Shown: positions 49,001 through 62,857 of the stretch, in pieces
Layout of the letters: each line of letters starts with the position of its first letter
How positions within the stretch are numbered: the stretch's first letter is position 1
NCBI GenBank assembly: GCA_002205965.3
Contig: NADL03000604.1
Span: forward strand, 496,001-560,000
Length of the DNA: 64,000 nt
DNA from: Kappaphycus alvarezii
Lineage: Eukaryota > Rhodophyta > Florideophyceae > Gigartinales > Solieriaceae
Reading direction: 5' to 3'
The notes under the pieces: model-generated
The model's database searches: none
The model's input: only the letters and a program-made list of their open reading frames with translations
Told to the model about the DNA's origin: nothing
Translations under genes and position numbers: made by a program

Positions 49001-50620
49001 TGCGGCGGTGTGGTTGTATGTGCAGTCGTTTGTGGTTTTCGCTTTCGTTTTGAAACATGTGGGGCCCTGGATATGCGGTCGGCCGGTTCGCAGTGTTGGT
49101 GATGGATTACCTAACCTTATAGCATGGGTAACCATGGTGCCCTGGAGATGAGATGGAGTTCTGACTTCGTAGGCTTTGTGATGAGTGCGACTTTGGGAGT
49201 GAAAATGACCGATCCGCAGTGGAAAGCTAGACTGGGGACAGAAAAGATGTCGTGTTTCGCCGTGGGGTTCGCATATGATGATATAGTGAGTAACTCATTC
49301 TTGTTCAGCTGTAGGGACGTGGTGCCAAACTTAGTACATCAAGTGGTAGATCCGGTTTCTGAGGTGAAGAAGATAAGGGAAAGGAGGGCATAGATGTTAT
49401 GGGGTGGGCAAGGAGAGTTTGGTTTGCTCCTGAGTAGAGAACATACGTACTGTCAGAGTTGGCTCTATCCTGGTCTATCTTGATGCGGTCGTTGATCAGT
49501 TGTTGGATGTCTTCAACAACTTCTTCGATATTCAATTGAGCTTTGCGGATTGCAGGTTTTTGTTTTTTGTGTTTCGGGTTTTTTGGTTCTCGTCACTTCC
49601 AAGAGGTGCACATAGGTTGAAGCAAAGGGCTCGTACTTTTTTTAACAACTCTGCGATTATGGCGTCAGTGGTGGTGTCTGGTTGTGTGGAATATGATGGT
49701 AAGGCCGCGGCTAAGTTGGAAAAGGCCTGGAGCTCGTTGAGTTTGCGGAAGAATTCCTTCGGGTCGGCTGGTTTGTTGGAACACATTTGCATGCCAATCA
49801 GGGGTGTGTCTGGATTGGGCTTGAGTCCGTAGATCATGAATTCCACCGTAGTCGCGGGGTCCGATATGTCAGGATAGTTGGCTACTACCATATTGGCCTC
49901 TATCTCTTCGTAATGGTCGACGTATTTGATGATGTTTTGGCCTTCACGGTACGTGGTGTGTTCGTCTATAGACTTCAAGTGCTCTTGGTCGTCTGAGTGG
50001 TTGGTTTCCAGGTAATATTTTTACCGTGGTGATGATTTGGTGTGGGATTGGCTCGACGTCCGGTTGGATGAGGAGATTGGCAATTTCCGGAGGAATAGAG
50101 TCGATGAGTGCAAAGAAAGATTGTTCCTTGTGTCGTCAAATTTCTACAGTAGGGCCGAATCGGTAGGCGGTGGGGAGATGTAGTTCACAATTTTGCGGGC
50201 TTTCATGGAAAAGGCGGCCCTGATAACGGAAAAACGCCATTATGTATCGTTGCATTTGTCCAGTTTAGGGATCCGGGGATTTTAATCTGATCTATGGCGG
50301 TTGGTGGCTAGTCGGGTTGCTGCTGGAATTTTTGCTTGGTGTGGAAGCAGTAGGCTTGGCGAGGCAGAGAAATTTTTGCGTGAGATCCGCGAAGGGTGCT
50401 GAGCGGGTGCCTTCATTCTGCGCGGGCGGCGCGGGCAGTTTGGGGCTTAATGTTGGTCTTCTCGATTGGTGATGAGTGTTGAGTTTTCGGCAGTGCTGTT
50501 GCGCTGTTGCCAATAACCTGACATAACGCAGACCGTTACCTTTTTTATTTCACTGAACCTACGGCGGCAGTCGGCCTTTTACACTGAGATTGTCTTGTGA
50601 CAATCTATCTTGGGTTCTTC
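46094..50620 (-). mobile_element. Ty1/copia-type LTR element of a third lineage
   Basis: From right to left: gag (about 49530-50513), protease (about 49305-49535, LYSGANQTLLAHP), pre-integrase segment (about 48730-49135) and integrase (about 48040-48700). Then come RT (47680-47961, WAIAHSKESETIDKQNTF and KVIPHKM; 47328-47597; 46828-47298 with RYITSSTHPDLQYAV) and RNase H (46486-46710, VARSTCEAEFLSASNA). Ends share a terminal repeat of about 85 bp: 46094 onward (TGTTACC...TACGGCGGC...GTCTTGTGACA) and about 50535-50620. The sense strand is C/A-rich, unlike the other copia elements. It is broken, with about ten or more breaks, and its terminal copies are clearly diverged, so it is old. Confidence 0.85.
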
Positions 50621-53600
50621 GTCACGGGGAAATTTATGAGTGGCCTTCATATTTTAAATCCTATACACTTACTACATCAGCGCAAAACAGATGGCCAATT
50701 TGTCGGTACAGAATCATTAAATACCAATCTGGTCTACGAGAGTAGCAGCATAAGAACTCAGTTTGTCATAATTGCGTTCCAGAAAGCTTCGAAGCCAAAA
50801 GCGAGATATTTTGGCCAGCAAAACCATAAAGAAGACCTCCCACTACTTTTCACGTCGTCATGGTACTAGCGTATAATATTGAGCAACTCTTCACTATCCG
50901 CAAGTAGTTCTTTCCTCAGCTTGATCAAAACTATATCAAGAATTTTTTTCGCTTGTTTTGTCGTAATATATTCGCAAACTTCGCCCTTTCCTACTTGTTA
51001 TTATTTTTACTTCCGGTTCTACTTGCTCTAGAGCTGCAGAAGTGACTCATAACAGTTGAGGAGTCAGTAATCTGTAGTGAAACATAAGCCCCGATACGAC
51101 TCACCAGCTCGTATTTTTGCCAGCGCTTCGAGCAGGGCGTCGTGTGCCTTCACACCCAATTTTCTCGTCGCAAATAGAGAATTATTCATTTCTGCATTGT
51201 TTATTATGTCTGAAAAGGCTCTCGGGTGGAATCGAAGCGGAAACGTCTAATTTTTGTAGTATCATTAAATGGAGGATCAAAGATAAAGTAAAAAATTAGT
51301 TACAGTTTGATCAAGGTTTCATTTGTATAAATTTAATATTCATTTTTTCAAAGTTTTGATATGTTAATTTTTCTATTCCTCACCAGAAATTAGATTTTAT
51401 GTTGTAAATTAGGCCATTTTGTTTTTATTTTTCGATTTTAACCTTTAATTTCTCCATCTTAATGATAAACATCCTATTCTGGGAGGTTTCTCGAAGTTGA
51501 GTGTTCCAGGAAGTTTCTGAAATATGGGATAAAAACATAAGCAAGCTGTAGGAAAGAAATTCTTTCCGCAGAATTGTTCAGAATTTGATTTGAAATTTAT
51601 TTGTTTTACCGAAAATAAATTTCTTTCTCTCCTTCAGAGAGCTCCCGCAATTTTATTGGGTATATGAAAAGTTAATTGCACAACACTCAGAAATTCATAT
51701 TCTTTTTAGGTAACGACGTTATGAATAAAGTTACCCTTCTACCAGATCTTCTTACCATGAGAAGGTTGGCTCCTTTTTTATTATATTTTCAACGATAGAG
51801 GGTGTTTCTGCGCATCGCAATGGTAATAAAACTTTGATTTTCAATCGTGACCCATGTATTGATCAAGTACATGGGATATCTTCCGAGCGGCCTCTGTAAC
51901 GAGTACTAGTATAGGCAATTAATATAGTCTGGTCGCCTTAAAGAATTCCACGATGGATTTTTCAGCTTCTACTTACTAATTGATAAAAGAAGTTCTGCTT
52001 CATTCGCAATTTCCCGAGTTATAAATCCAGCCGCGAGGGTTTTTTACAAGTATATAATATTAAAAGAATATAATGAATCGAGTTAGACGAAACATCATGC
52101 CAGAAAAATATAAATCTGATTTGAGACACCCCTCCGGTTATCGCGTCTCAAAAAATAGAGTTCACATCTAAGGTCATTCGACCTTGTAGTTATACCAGCA
52201 CATCGGCCTATTCCGTTGAATAACTTGCTACTACCTCCACCTTTTAGTTGGCAGAGAGAAAAGAGAACGCCCAAATACCGTCTCCAATACTATATCCTCC
52301 TACCCTTGATTCAGCTTATCAATAAAGTCAATATATCCTTTCATTTCTTGCCCTGCTGCATTGAGACGTTTTTCTCTAAATTTTTAGCGATTTATTACAA
52401 AGCTCCGTTATGGACAGCGTCTTCATGTACGAATAATTTAAAAGGTTCTTTTGTGCCTTCGCATAGAGTCAGCTTGTTTGGGTTCAAAAAACCTCATTAC
52501 ATGAAGTGATATACTGTCAAGTACGGTATTTTTGACTGACAATACGTATTTTATATCCATCTTCAATGTGAGCAAAGAAGATTTCGACACATTGGGACAT
52601 CTTCGAAACTGAAACATCATTTCGTCAAGAACTCTGCAAAGTTCCCACACTGCTAAAGGGTGGTTATGAAAAAATGCTTAAGACTTCATGTTATGAGAGT
52701 TTTTGATTCTGTACCTCTAATTATTACCGACGATATCTGTGGTGCAGAAGCCATTATTTCACAGCCAAAAAAATTGGCGTACATCGTAACAAAATACGGA
52801 ATTACATACACCACACATCCTGAGTGTGAAACGAGGCTTCCAGTGCCAAATATTGTTTTTAGTTGTTTTTAATCCGTCTGAGTACTGTATACCTCTACTT
52901 GGAATATAAATATACATTACATATCCGGGTGGGTTGTGGTGCACCTGAGCGAGCGGGAAATTGCCATCTCGGTCTCGATCTTCTGCACTCACATTACCTA
53001 AACGCAATGAAAAATATCCATTGTTGTACCAGCAACTGAGTAATTAAACTGTTTCATCCCATGGCAAGATAATATGGCTTCATTATCCTCGACGTAATGT
53101 AAGTATTGAACTATTGTAAAAAGTGCATAAAATAGTACCATGCACAGTTAACTGCATAAAGGGATATATAAATTAAAGTAATGAAACAAAAAGGCTGTAA
53201 AGAACGATGCAGAAGTGTTTTCGAGAGTTATATTCAGATATCTAAGCGAGATTGGGCTTTCTGCCGGTCAATATCCATCGAAAATCCATTCTCATGTCCA
53301 AGTAGTGTGAAGCGCGTAACAAATGACGATTCATGCTAAAGCGCCTAGGTTTTCAGTTGCAATCATGCTTGTGGACATTTTCGTGCGTCCCATTTCAATT
53401 CTATTCATGATATCATCGGAAAGGTAAATAATTTTGCAAATATGGAAATCTTTATCACAATTAACTCACTTTTTATGCATATGATACTATTCTATTCATT
53501 AAAGTCTCTTTTTTTGTCTTCTACATGAAAAGTAAATTTTCCAAAAGATTAGGGTAAACTCTAACTGCTCCACAAATCTGCTGATATGAAAATGATATTT

Positions 53601-53996
53601 GACCAAGTGTTGCATGGGAGGGGGACGAAAACAATATTATCTTCCTTTAAAATTTTATAGTGATTTAAGCTTCTCACAGGTCGGAACATATATTTCCGTC
53701 GGTGCTTTTGAAATGAAATGATTTTCGGTTACGTGAAGAACAGAAAAGTAAAATTCATTAGGTTATTTCCGTAGCCTCACAACCACCAAACCATTTCGAA
53801 TTCCCATTATCGTTTCCGCCATGCTCATGACCTTGAATATTGGCAGTAATAGTAAGCAGATAAGACATGCAGAGAGGGGTTTTTAATAATTAATCGGCCA
53901 GAAGAAACCTTTTTTAAATTTGGTTAAATTTTTTCCCTTCAGCAGCATGTAGGGAAATATATTATTTCTTTACAGATTTTTAAACTGTTAATATAC
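50621..53996. other. A/T-rich stretch, nothing recognised
   Basis: Only short frames. No repeats or RNA genes noticed. Confidence 0.5.
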
Positions 53997-54800
53997 TTCT
54001 TTACAACGTGCCACTCGCTTTCTTTGCATCTTCGTCATTTTTTTCTGAATCTCTGATATTCGCTGCGGTTTCCCATTTTCGCGCCTGATTATCGCCTCGC
54101 AAGCTTCAACCTTTGTATCTGTAAGACTAAGTATCGAAGGTGATATAATTAAGTTCCTTGTCTATTCTCGTAGCGACTAGGGGCGCTGTCCAAAAAGCAT
54201 CATCATTCGTATTCTAAAACTTCGAGGCGTCTATTCAACACTTTTGATGTAAAAAAATCATTCTGAAAAATAAACAGTAAATCTTCTTTCACTCATTGAG
54301 GATGGAAATGAAAAGCACTAAATACTTAAATTCAACATTAAAATCTTGCCCTAGGTCTCTGAGATTCCTTCTCACTTTTCGTGTACGAGTTTTCGCCGCT
54401 CTAACAGCACTCAAAAAGTGCTATTAGAACGGCAAACACAAAATTAGCTGCCGATGCGTCTACTTCTCGAATATGTTCACTTTTATTTATTTTCTTCTAT
54501 ATATCATTCAGAATGACTTTAAGTAGGCACATATTATGAGTTCAATTACCTTCACTTTTGTAATCTTGAGGTAATATTTCTCATCTCCAGATTGAAGTTC
54601 AGCAATATCCTTAAGTTTCGATAATTTTCTCGGCAATCCCTGCTCTCTTATCAGCAGAAATTCCTGTAATATATTAGATAGAAGTTCTAAAATAATTTGC
54701 TAACATAAGGGGAACTTAGCGGATCCTCAATACCAGTCTGAACATGCGAAATTATATTTTCAAATGTATCTTTCTGCTTCATTTTAGGTATATAATATAA
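53997..54800 (-). CDS. possible spliced hypothetical gene
   Basis: Product not recognised. Candidate pieces: an ATG-initiated segment near 54782 (MKQKDTFENIISHVQTG), an exon at 54550-54663 (38 codons, EFLLIREQGLPRKLSKLKDI...) between ATTACAG and GTAATT, and an exon at 53997-54118 (KVEACEAIIRRENGKPQR..., basic) between TCTTACAG and GTATAT. A further short segment may lie near 54260. Open frames bounded by splice consensus on both sides support an intron-rich gene, but the link between the first and second pieces has no good donor, and the 3' end was not found. Confidence 0.28.
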
Positions 54801-56962
54801 ATTATAATCATGCAAAACCTGGTGGGTTTTTCAAGTGATAAGAAGAGTCTTTATCCCGTATAGAGATCCAAATTTATCAGAGCTTTAGATATTATATGAC
54901 GTAAAAACCAGGTTTTTGATGTGTAAAAACCTTTATCCGCCAGTGAGAACGAAAAAAGGTACGGCTCCACTTTCTACAATCCAAGTTCATTTTGAGTATC
55001 AAAATTAGAAGACATCGGAATTAGTTTCCTCCAATTATTGTCGCTAAAGGGCTCTCTTTCACCCACAAGATCTTTTTTGACTTCATTTTACAGCAGTATC
55101 AAACGAAACTTCCGTTATTTTCGCTTAAGTCATACTTCGTGATCCGGGGTATATATTCGGCGATACTCACGAGTTGCAGTATCAATTTACGGACTCAAAT
55201 GTCTTTTTAGTTCCTTCGCTGCTATTTAAATAGCTATTGTACTCTGGTAGAGCAAATCTTGGAGTTTCAACTGTTTTCACCCCTTGAAATCAGCGATTCA
55301 ATTTTTTGGATTATTTACTTATCGACGCATTTATTTGTTGATAGAATTATTGCCCATTGTTTTCTCCATACTCCTATATAATTCTTTCACAAACAGGCTT
55401 TTTATCGTTGTTAACTTATATTTATTCGATAATGCTTCCAGTAATGTAGAGTGATTTCGGACCCTGCAATACTTGAAGGTCGACAACGTTTGGCTTTTCT
55501 GTGGGATATCATGTAAGTTTTTCCTCATTATTTACACTAAGAGATACTTTTAAAGAATATTATATGCTTTTTCCTTTTCTTCAATGCTTATAATCATCAA
55601 TAATCATCAATAGATCAAAACATTTTCGCTCCGCTGCTTTTTGCTCAATAGTAGAGATTTTGGTTCGCTACGAAGGATCTCTGCTCTCCATACCCTGTTT
55701 TTAAAGGGGCTGGCGAATCATTTAGCCCACCGTAGAGAGAATTCGCCTCATTGGTTCCCCTAAGACTGTACTCACCATTTTATTCTTCACGCGTGCTCCC
55801 ATGATCCATGGCATTTCCATGGCCCAGATGATTAGTTCTTTCTCGTTCTTATTGAAAAAAATATGCCCCATTGAATTCCTCATGGAAAACCTGCTGGTGC
55901 GATATATCCTCCCGGACTTCAGTATAATGATGCGCCCTCTGCCCCGTGCAGTAATCTTTATACGTCTCCGGCTGACGCCTCGGGCCAGTACCAATCCTCG
56001 GGATCATAACAGCCCTTTGGATTAATTAAATCTTGGACTACGATAGAGGAGCTACAATACATAGCTATTACCATATCGTGGCTATAAAAACTTAATATTA
56101 CTACTTACTACAACTGCCTTTCGCGTTATTCTAGTTTTTAAATCTTTAACGTAGCTCATATTCAAAAAGATAGAGAATTAAATGCATAATGTAGGCAGAA
56201 CACTTTTATATATTACTTTAATATAATACGTAGCTCAGTAGCCCAATAAATCTTTCCATGATTGGCCAACCCTTTGCTTTTGTATCAAATATTCCCGCAC
56301 GTTGAAGGTCCGGGCCTCTAAAGTAGACATGGTGCCTCATTTGGATGATGCAAATCATGATGCTAGATGCTAAGCTAGCTCTCAAAATGCAAACATGATA
56401 CCGGAGAATATTAGCACACATCCAACCATCCCGCACTATAACTCAAATGGAGAAAATGTTTGCCATCCTTTTCCCATTTCACTCTCAAAAAATGGAGGTT
56501 TATATACACACTGCTCATACGTTTGACGTATAGAACTTTTTAATGAAATATAGTAGCTTTATTGGAACTATTATTGTTTCCCAAGTAACATAAATTTAGC
56601 TTGTTTCTTCCAGAGATATATTTCAGTCAACTTAACAAATGACAAACTACTAGATATGCATACAAGCGACAACTCGAATCCATAGACGACTAAATAATGA
56701 TCACGTATTTAAAGTTCCATTTTCATCATTATTTCAAGGATTCGCACTTTGTCCCATGTCTGTGCCAAAAATACCTACAATCTCTGCAGAACTTTTAAAC
56801 ATGAGAATTGTTACATAAACCAAAAATCTGTAAACTCTGCACCATTTTCAAGTTGAATTTTGTCTACCTGAGGTAATGAGATATTGAAAAATATGCTAAT
56901 ATTTTTGAAGAATACGGGTGGAGACGTAGGGAACAGAATTTTGTTCAAATTCTGTATATGGA

Positions 56963-57612
56963 GGGGAAATTTTTGGGTTATTTTAATGCATGGAAGATGT
57001 GGTCGGTTGGAGGTGAAGGTAGAAGAGTAGGAGCGACATGGACTACTAAGAGCGAAAACTTTGCCATCAAATCAGTGTTTTCCGTATTATTGTTGGATTG
57101 GTGGAATAGCTATGAAAGCTCGGAATAATTCCGTATATACCAACTTTGAGTAGTATAATCCATAATTTGTAGAAAGGGGACTTACTTGTTTCTGACGCAT
57201 GTTTTAATTAGGAAGAACAGTGTTTCGTAATCATCAAGTTCTCAAATTCCAGACTGATGCTTTCTGATAATAATTAAATCTCTTTTTTGAGAACCTTGTT
57301 GATTTTCACTGCCGAAATTTGCTATTAAGCCTTACAGCCTTGAGATGATGACGGAAAGGGGAGCATAATGGGGTGGAAAGTGCAGGGAATGTACTTTTGT
57401 GCAAAGTTTGTTTTCCTCTGGATTTTTAATACGTGCCTAGATAATATGTAGGCCCTTTCCTTTGATGTAGATCATATTTCGCCGTGGTACAAAATAGACA
57501 ATGCTTCCCAAAAATAATTAGTAAATATTCCGTGGAAGTAAGAAATCCCTGGGCCGATTTGGTTCTTTAATTTTTGAAAGGTGCGATTCGGCTATCCCCA
57601 GGTGCATGCAAG
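56963..57612. repeat. dispersed repeat family: two blocks shared with 13.8-16.0 kb
   Basis: Block 1 (56963-57010, GGGGAAATTTTTGGGTTATT...) matches 15954-15999 and, diverged, 13880-13920. Block 2 (57556-57612, GATTTGGTTCTTTAATTTTT...) matches 13847-13872 and 14022-14056. The 550 bp between them may be the body of the element. Confidence 0.6.
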
Positions 57613-60600
57613 TAAGAAAATGAACTTTTCTATCAACTTTCCAACGTCGAGACCTTCATGGAATAAACCTTGGCTATTATTTTATACTGAAAGCCTTGTT
57701 TTCTAAAACTTCAATAAAAAACAATCTCTAAGCTTCATCTGTATATGGATTTCTGCTAACTCTCATATTGCTTATCGAATTATAATCCCTTGAAATTTCT
57801 TCTGAATAATGAATAATTCTGTCCTCTTGCGCCTAACTACCGTCCTGATGCACGCTCCACCTTCCCCTTTTTAAAAATAAAGTATAGTGCAGACGAAGAT
57901 TCGGTATCACATTAGTATTCGCGCAGATTCATTAACAGGCACTGATTGATTTCGTCGATTTATTCGATGACTGCCTGAAGAAACAGCTGCACGGCTAGAG
58001 CTCATCGATGAGGTTGATTCTGAGTAGGTGTAGGTCACATATTGTTGCGTTATAGTAAATTTCCGACTAATGCGGCAATAATTTTTGCGTATTGATAATT
58101 GGAACTGCAGAGAGTGAACATATTAAAAAATTTAATTAGGGCTTCCGAACAGGACCTTCAGGAATTTAACCTATGTGTATTTCAGCAAAAAGCCCGAAGA
58201 AAATTACCCCAATGAACTCTCTATAGGTCGACAGAACAACATGTTGGAGAACTCCCGGTGTAAGCGTTTTACTTGCTAGAAGAGAACCTGTATAACCTCG
58301 TTCGATCTCTCTCTGCTCTCTTGTTACTCTCTCTACATATTTTATTTTTCCAAAGATATTACAAAAATTGACTGAGAATGAATGAGACTTCTTCAAACCA
58401 TTTGGTGCCATTACTTGTCTTTTATTACCAATGATCCTTCATTGATGAGTGCTATTCTCGTCAGTGAATCAAAAACAGACAGTAAATTATATAATCAGCC
58501 CACTATTTAATGTTCTTTTCTCTGCAGTGGTATCTTGATTATTGAACACGGCCATGTACCACGAATCTTTTCCATTATTATGAGTTCCAAATACGGTAGG
58601 GCTAAGATAGGGCCCATTAATTGATGATGACTCCCGATCCAGTACACACTGCCACCATTTTCACATACGATACTATACCGTACTGCTCTGATGTGCAGTG
58701 CCGTTTTTCCTTTAAAATTTTATCTACTCTTATATGCGTAGAACTCTTGGCCTTTTGCAGATTGAATCCTGTCTGGAAACTAACAATTATTCGCAAAAAG
58801 CGCCCCACATTTCTCTATGTAATACTGCGATGGGCTTGAACACGTCTAACGAGTTCGGATGCTCACCAATCAATGTCATTGAGACCTCCTCGTTAATGTC
58901 ATAGCTGTCGTTCCCGTTTGGTCACACCTGATTACTAGCATTAATTTCAGCAACCATATTTCGTTCGGTGATTTTTTTATTAAATTATTACTATTTCACT
59001 GGATTCACATCTACGACGTGGAAAAGGAGAAAATGAAAAGAAAGAGCACTGAATAAACAGCATTTTTGACTACAAAGGCCAGAAAGATAGTCTCGTTTAC
59101 CGCACAGAGTACGCCTACAGACTCATTGAGCGATTAGCCTCAGTATGGTCAAGTTTTAGGCCACGCACGTAACCAACAATACGCCATGGGATCTTTTGGA
59201 TCCCCCTCTGGCCGAAACGTTTGGCCACCTTTTTATGAGGGAGTCCTAAACTTTTTGCGGGAAACCAGACGCCTTGCACATCATTACAATTGGTGATTTA
59301 CTAAGATCCAGTTCTAGGTACAGGCTATCGTTAAATCTTGCTTAATCCATGGAAACTTCTTCATGATACAAGTTGCAAATTTTGCAGTTGAGAAAGATAA
59401 CATCATTTGTGATCTTAAAGAAGCAAAGATTACCGCAACTAGCATTTATTCGTAAATGTTTCTTCAATGAACCTATTAAACTTTTTTGGTGAATAGGGGG
59501 GAAGGAATGATTCAAAATTCATAATTTTGCAGGAATTAGGAGGGATGAGCGATGGGTAACTGTACAAGGAGGGATAAAGTAAACGCAAGAGGAACAAGAG
59601 CTTGGTGCTTTTCATAAGAAAAGATTTTTCGCCTGATAGGATTTCCACAATTTGATTTTACTCGTGTATAAATACAACGTGATGCATGCTGGTCTGTCAG
59701 TCATGAAAGGAGTACCAGATTTTCCTAGCTGGTTTTCAAAAGGTGCTAAAAAAGCCACATGTGCATCATGGAAAGTTATAACTACAGATACTTGGTGTTC
59801 AAAATCTCTGTGCTGATCTTATATTAGAAAAATTAAGCAAATAGATACTTCTAGCTCAAAATTTTTCGGTGAAGTACCTTCCAGAAGGTATTTCTTTTGA
59901 AAAGTTCAAATCTAGTACCCTTTGAGCGCCGCACTATCATTTACATGCAAAAGAACTGAGTAGCGTTTCAACACTAACATCAAAATAGTTTAGACTCCAA
60001 TCAGTGCACAATTCCAACATTAATTTGGTGAGGCGCAATATGAGAAACTAACGCTTAATCCCGTGACTGAAAGCTGGAAAATCCCACCAAACGCATAACA
60101 TATCAACCCTTTAAGTCCCTTTTAGTTCATTAGAACAAAGTTACTCCAAAAATGTTTATCTAGAGGCAGAATTTGAATTCAAGGTAGAATTATAGCGCTC
60201 AAACTTCAAAGAGACAACATGTAGTGCAGTTACTACATAAGTAACAAAAGAGTTTTAGAGATTACGACTACAAATGCGGTTTCTAGAAGAACTGAATACC
60301 TTATTAAAGTCCCTTCACATTTGCAGAAAACGGTTAAGCTAAAAAAGATGCTCTCTAAAGAATTACAGCAATGAGAGATACCCTTAATTGTTAAATAGGA
60401 GAAGGAAATTGTAAGTAAACAAATTATGATGATTTCAACCGCGATACTTCGCAGTTGAAATCATCTGATTTTGTGGATATATGGTAATTTTTGCAGCCGG
60501 CAGAAGACAAATTACCGAAATGGAGTGCCAAGTGCTGCAGAGGTTGTATGTTGCAGAAAATACACGGCTAAACAAAAATTAAAGACTGTTGCATGATGTA

Positions 60601-61684
60601 TGGATAGCATTTAAACAATATTTCTTGTCGTAATTAAAATAGAAACAGCTTATAATTTATTACTGACTGATCGGAAAATAACACTATTTAATCTAGGCAA
60701 GGTGGACATAGATAAACATCTTTGGATCAAATCGCAAGTCTCTGGGAATGAAAATATCAAGGAGACAAGTTTAAATCGTTGAAAGGTTTCCATGTAATGA
60801 GCAAACATATAAAAGCAGGTAAAAAAAGCAGAGGTTGCTGCCAGTATCTTAGAGCTCATTTGAAAGCCATTTTTTTCGTGTAGGGAAAATTAGTATCCTC
60901 AAACTGGTTTGACCCACTAAAAGGTATTTTTACCTTTCCATCTTCTGGAATAATTTACGGTTTCACTCTAACGTGTTGGATTCCAGCAGAAACTGTTGTT
61001 TTAATGTTTTAATTTTTTTTGCTAATGGCTCCATATGGAGTCCACTGCTCACAGATTTTCTGAAATATTTGAATTCACTTGTCAGAAAATCGTTATTATA
61101 ATCAAAATAATACGTCCTGTTCTAGGATGTTCATGCATTTTTGCATGATCGAACGTTGGTCGAAGAGCGCGTGCAACACAGACGTGACGTTGTAGTCTGT
61201 TTTACTTATACATCACATTATGTTGAGCCTGAAGATAAAAAAACCCTGCAAAAGCTTGGAGGAATCACAGCGAGCAATGAGGGGTGAATTTATGAGGTAA
61301 AGGTCTGAGAACACCAAAAATTGAGCTTTAAAATTGCATGTCCTGTACATGCTAAGACAGTACTACTGAAACTGAAGTTCGCAGCTGATTGGAAATTTCC
61401 AGACATTACGCATTTAAGCGCAATTTTACTGAATAGATTGAGAGGACAAGTGATGCCACTTTGGAAATGCTTAAGTTGCAGCAAAAGGCTTACAAACTTA
61501 TCCATTTCCTCCGTCTTGTCCATGCCCGTGATCACTATAGTGATAATGATACTTACCGAGAAGTCGTATACGTAATTCACAGCAGATGTTTTGCAATATC
61601 AATTACGCAGAGCCGAGGAATCCTCCGGCGAGAACGAGAGAGATTAGTGTTTTTCTTCCATTGCCTTTACACCCAGTTGTCCCT

Positions 61685-61784
61685 TCAAATATGACAGGCG
61701 CTACACATTTCGGTGACAGAAAGAAGTTCTGATCAAATATGATCAAATATGACAGGCGCTACACATTTCGGTGACAGAAAGAAG
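61685..61784. repeat. 42-bp perfect direct duplication
   Basis: TCAAATATGACAGGCGCTAC... through GACAGAAAGAAG at 61685-61726 is repeated without change at 61743-61784, separated by 16 bases. Confidence 0.95.
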
Positions 61785-62857
61785 AAAAATAGACCAATAT
61801 CGAGGCAAAAATTTCTTCTGAGGGCCTCGATGATTATATCATATCACAGGGTCGATGTGCCATTTCGGTAGAAGATCGAAACGCAAGTAAACATGAAATG
61901 GATTAAAATTTGAGAATTGGAAGCGACCGGATTCAAAACGAAGCAAGAGAGTATCGCCAAATAAAGGAAAATATTTGGCTGCAAGAGTCCGCCGGAAAAC
62001 TTCACAAATGAATCGAAAACAAGAGAGGGCTATTCTATCACGAAGAAAGTCAGATGGCTTCTTAGGAACGATATAGTTTTGGCGAAAACACGGCCGATAT
62101 AAAAAACACCCAGATCCATGTTACATTAACATAAATACGAGTCTCTATTAGCACTAGAATTAGTTGATATCTCTGTTGACCAAGCATCAGGGTGGAAATA
62201 CAGTAAAAAAAGTATGTCACAAAATAGGCCCTTTTCCAAAATTTTGAATACACAATATACTTCATTCGGATGCTCGCAAATTTTCATATCTGCTGGCCTC
62301 CGTGATTACTTCGCGAGCTGAGGTGGCCGACAAAGAGGCAAGAAGAGCACTTTTTTCTGATCATACGGCGCGATTGGTGCAGAATAATTCTGGTTGCCTT
62401 CTCGAAGGAGCTTATGTAGATATATGAGGTTACAAGGGATAAGTCGAATTAGTTGTAAATGACGGTATGGATGAATGCTGCTAACATATCGTGCTGTAAT
62501 ACTTCATATTAGTTATTGTGCCTTGCATAACTAGTACCGCTTTGAATGAGTTTGATAGCGTTGTTGTTTCCCTCTTGTGGAGCAGATTTGAGTAGCTTTT
62601 GGAATAAACCTTCACGTAAAGGGAACGCGCAATTGCTGTACCTAATTTAATAGAGGAACACAAGCACCTTTGTTCAATTGCATGATTTGTGGCCATCCAT
62701 CATCGTAGATAAGACTGCGCTGGTTAATTTGACTCCATAAACGTCCAAAATGAAGATGATCAGTGTCCGTAGTTCCTTTTTGCACTCATCCGTTGGTCCT
62801 CTGCGACCCTTTTATTAAATCCTCAGCGGTCTCACCTCAAACACGCCGGCGCACTTA

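Larger units (their letters stand above)
54801..62857. other. long A/T-rich gene-poor stretch
   Basis: Nothing recognised except repeat-family copies at 56963-57010 and 57556-57612 and a 42-bp duplication at 61685-61784. A slightly G/C-richer patch at 55690-56030 has open frames on both strands that I cannot assign. Confidence 0.5.

Noticed and set aside
48728-49535. Plus-strand Val/Gly-rich frames (48897-49151 and others)
   Set aside because: Shadows of the C/A-rich sense strand of the copia element on the minus strand.
55690-56030. G/C-richer patch with a 90-codon minus-strand frame (FFNKNEKELIIWAMEM)
   Set aside because: Faint resemblance to the DNA-binding region of pogo-type transposases, but too short and unsupported to call.
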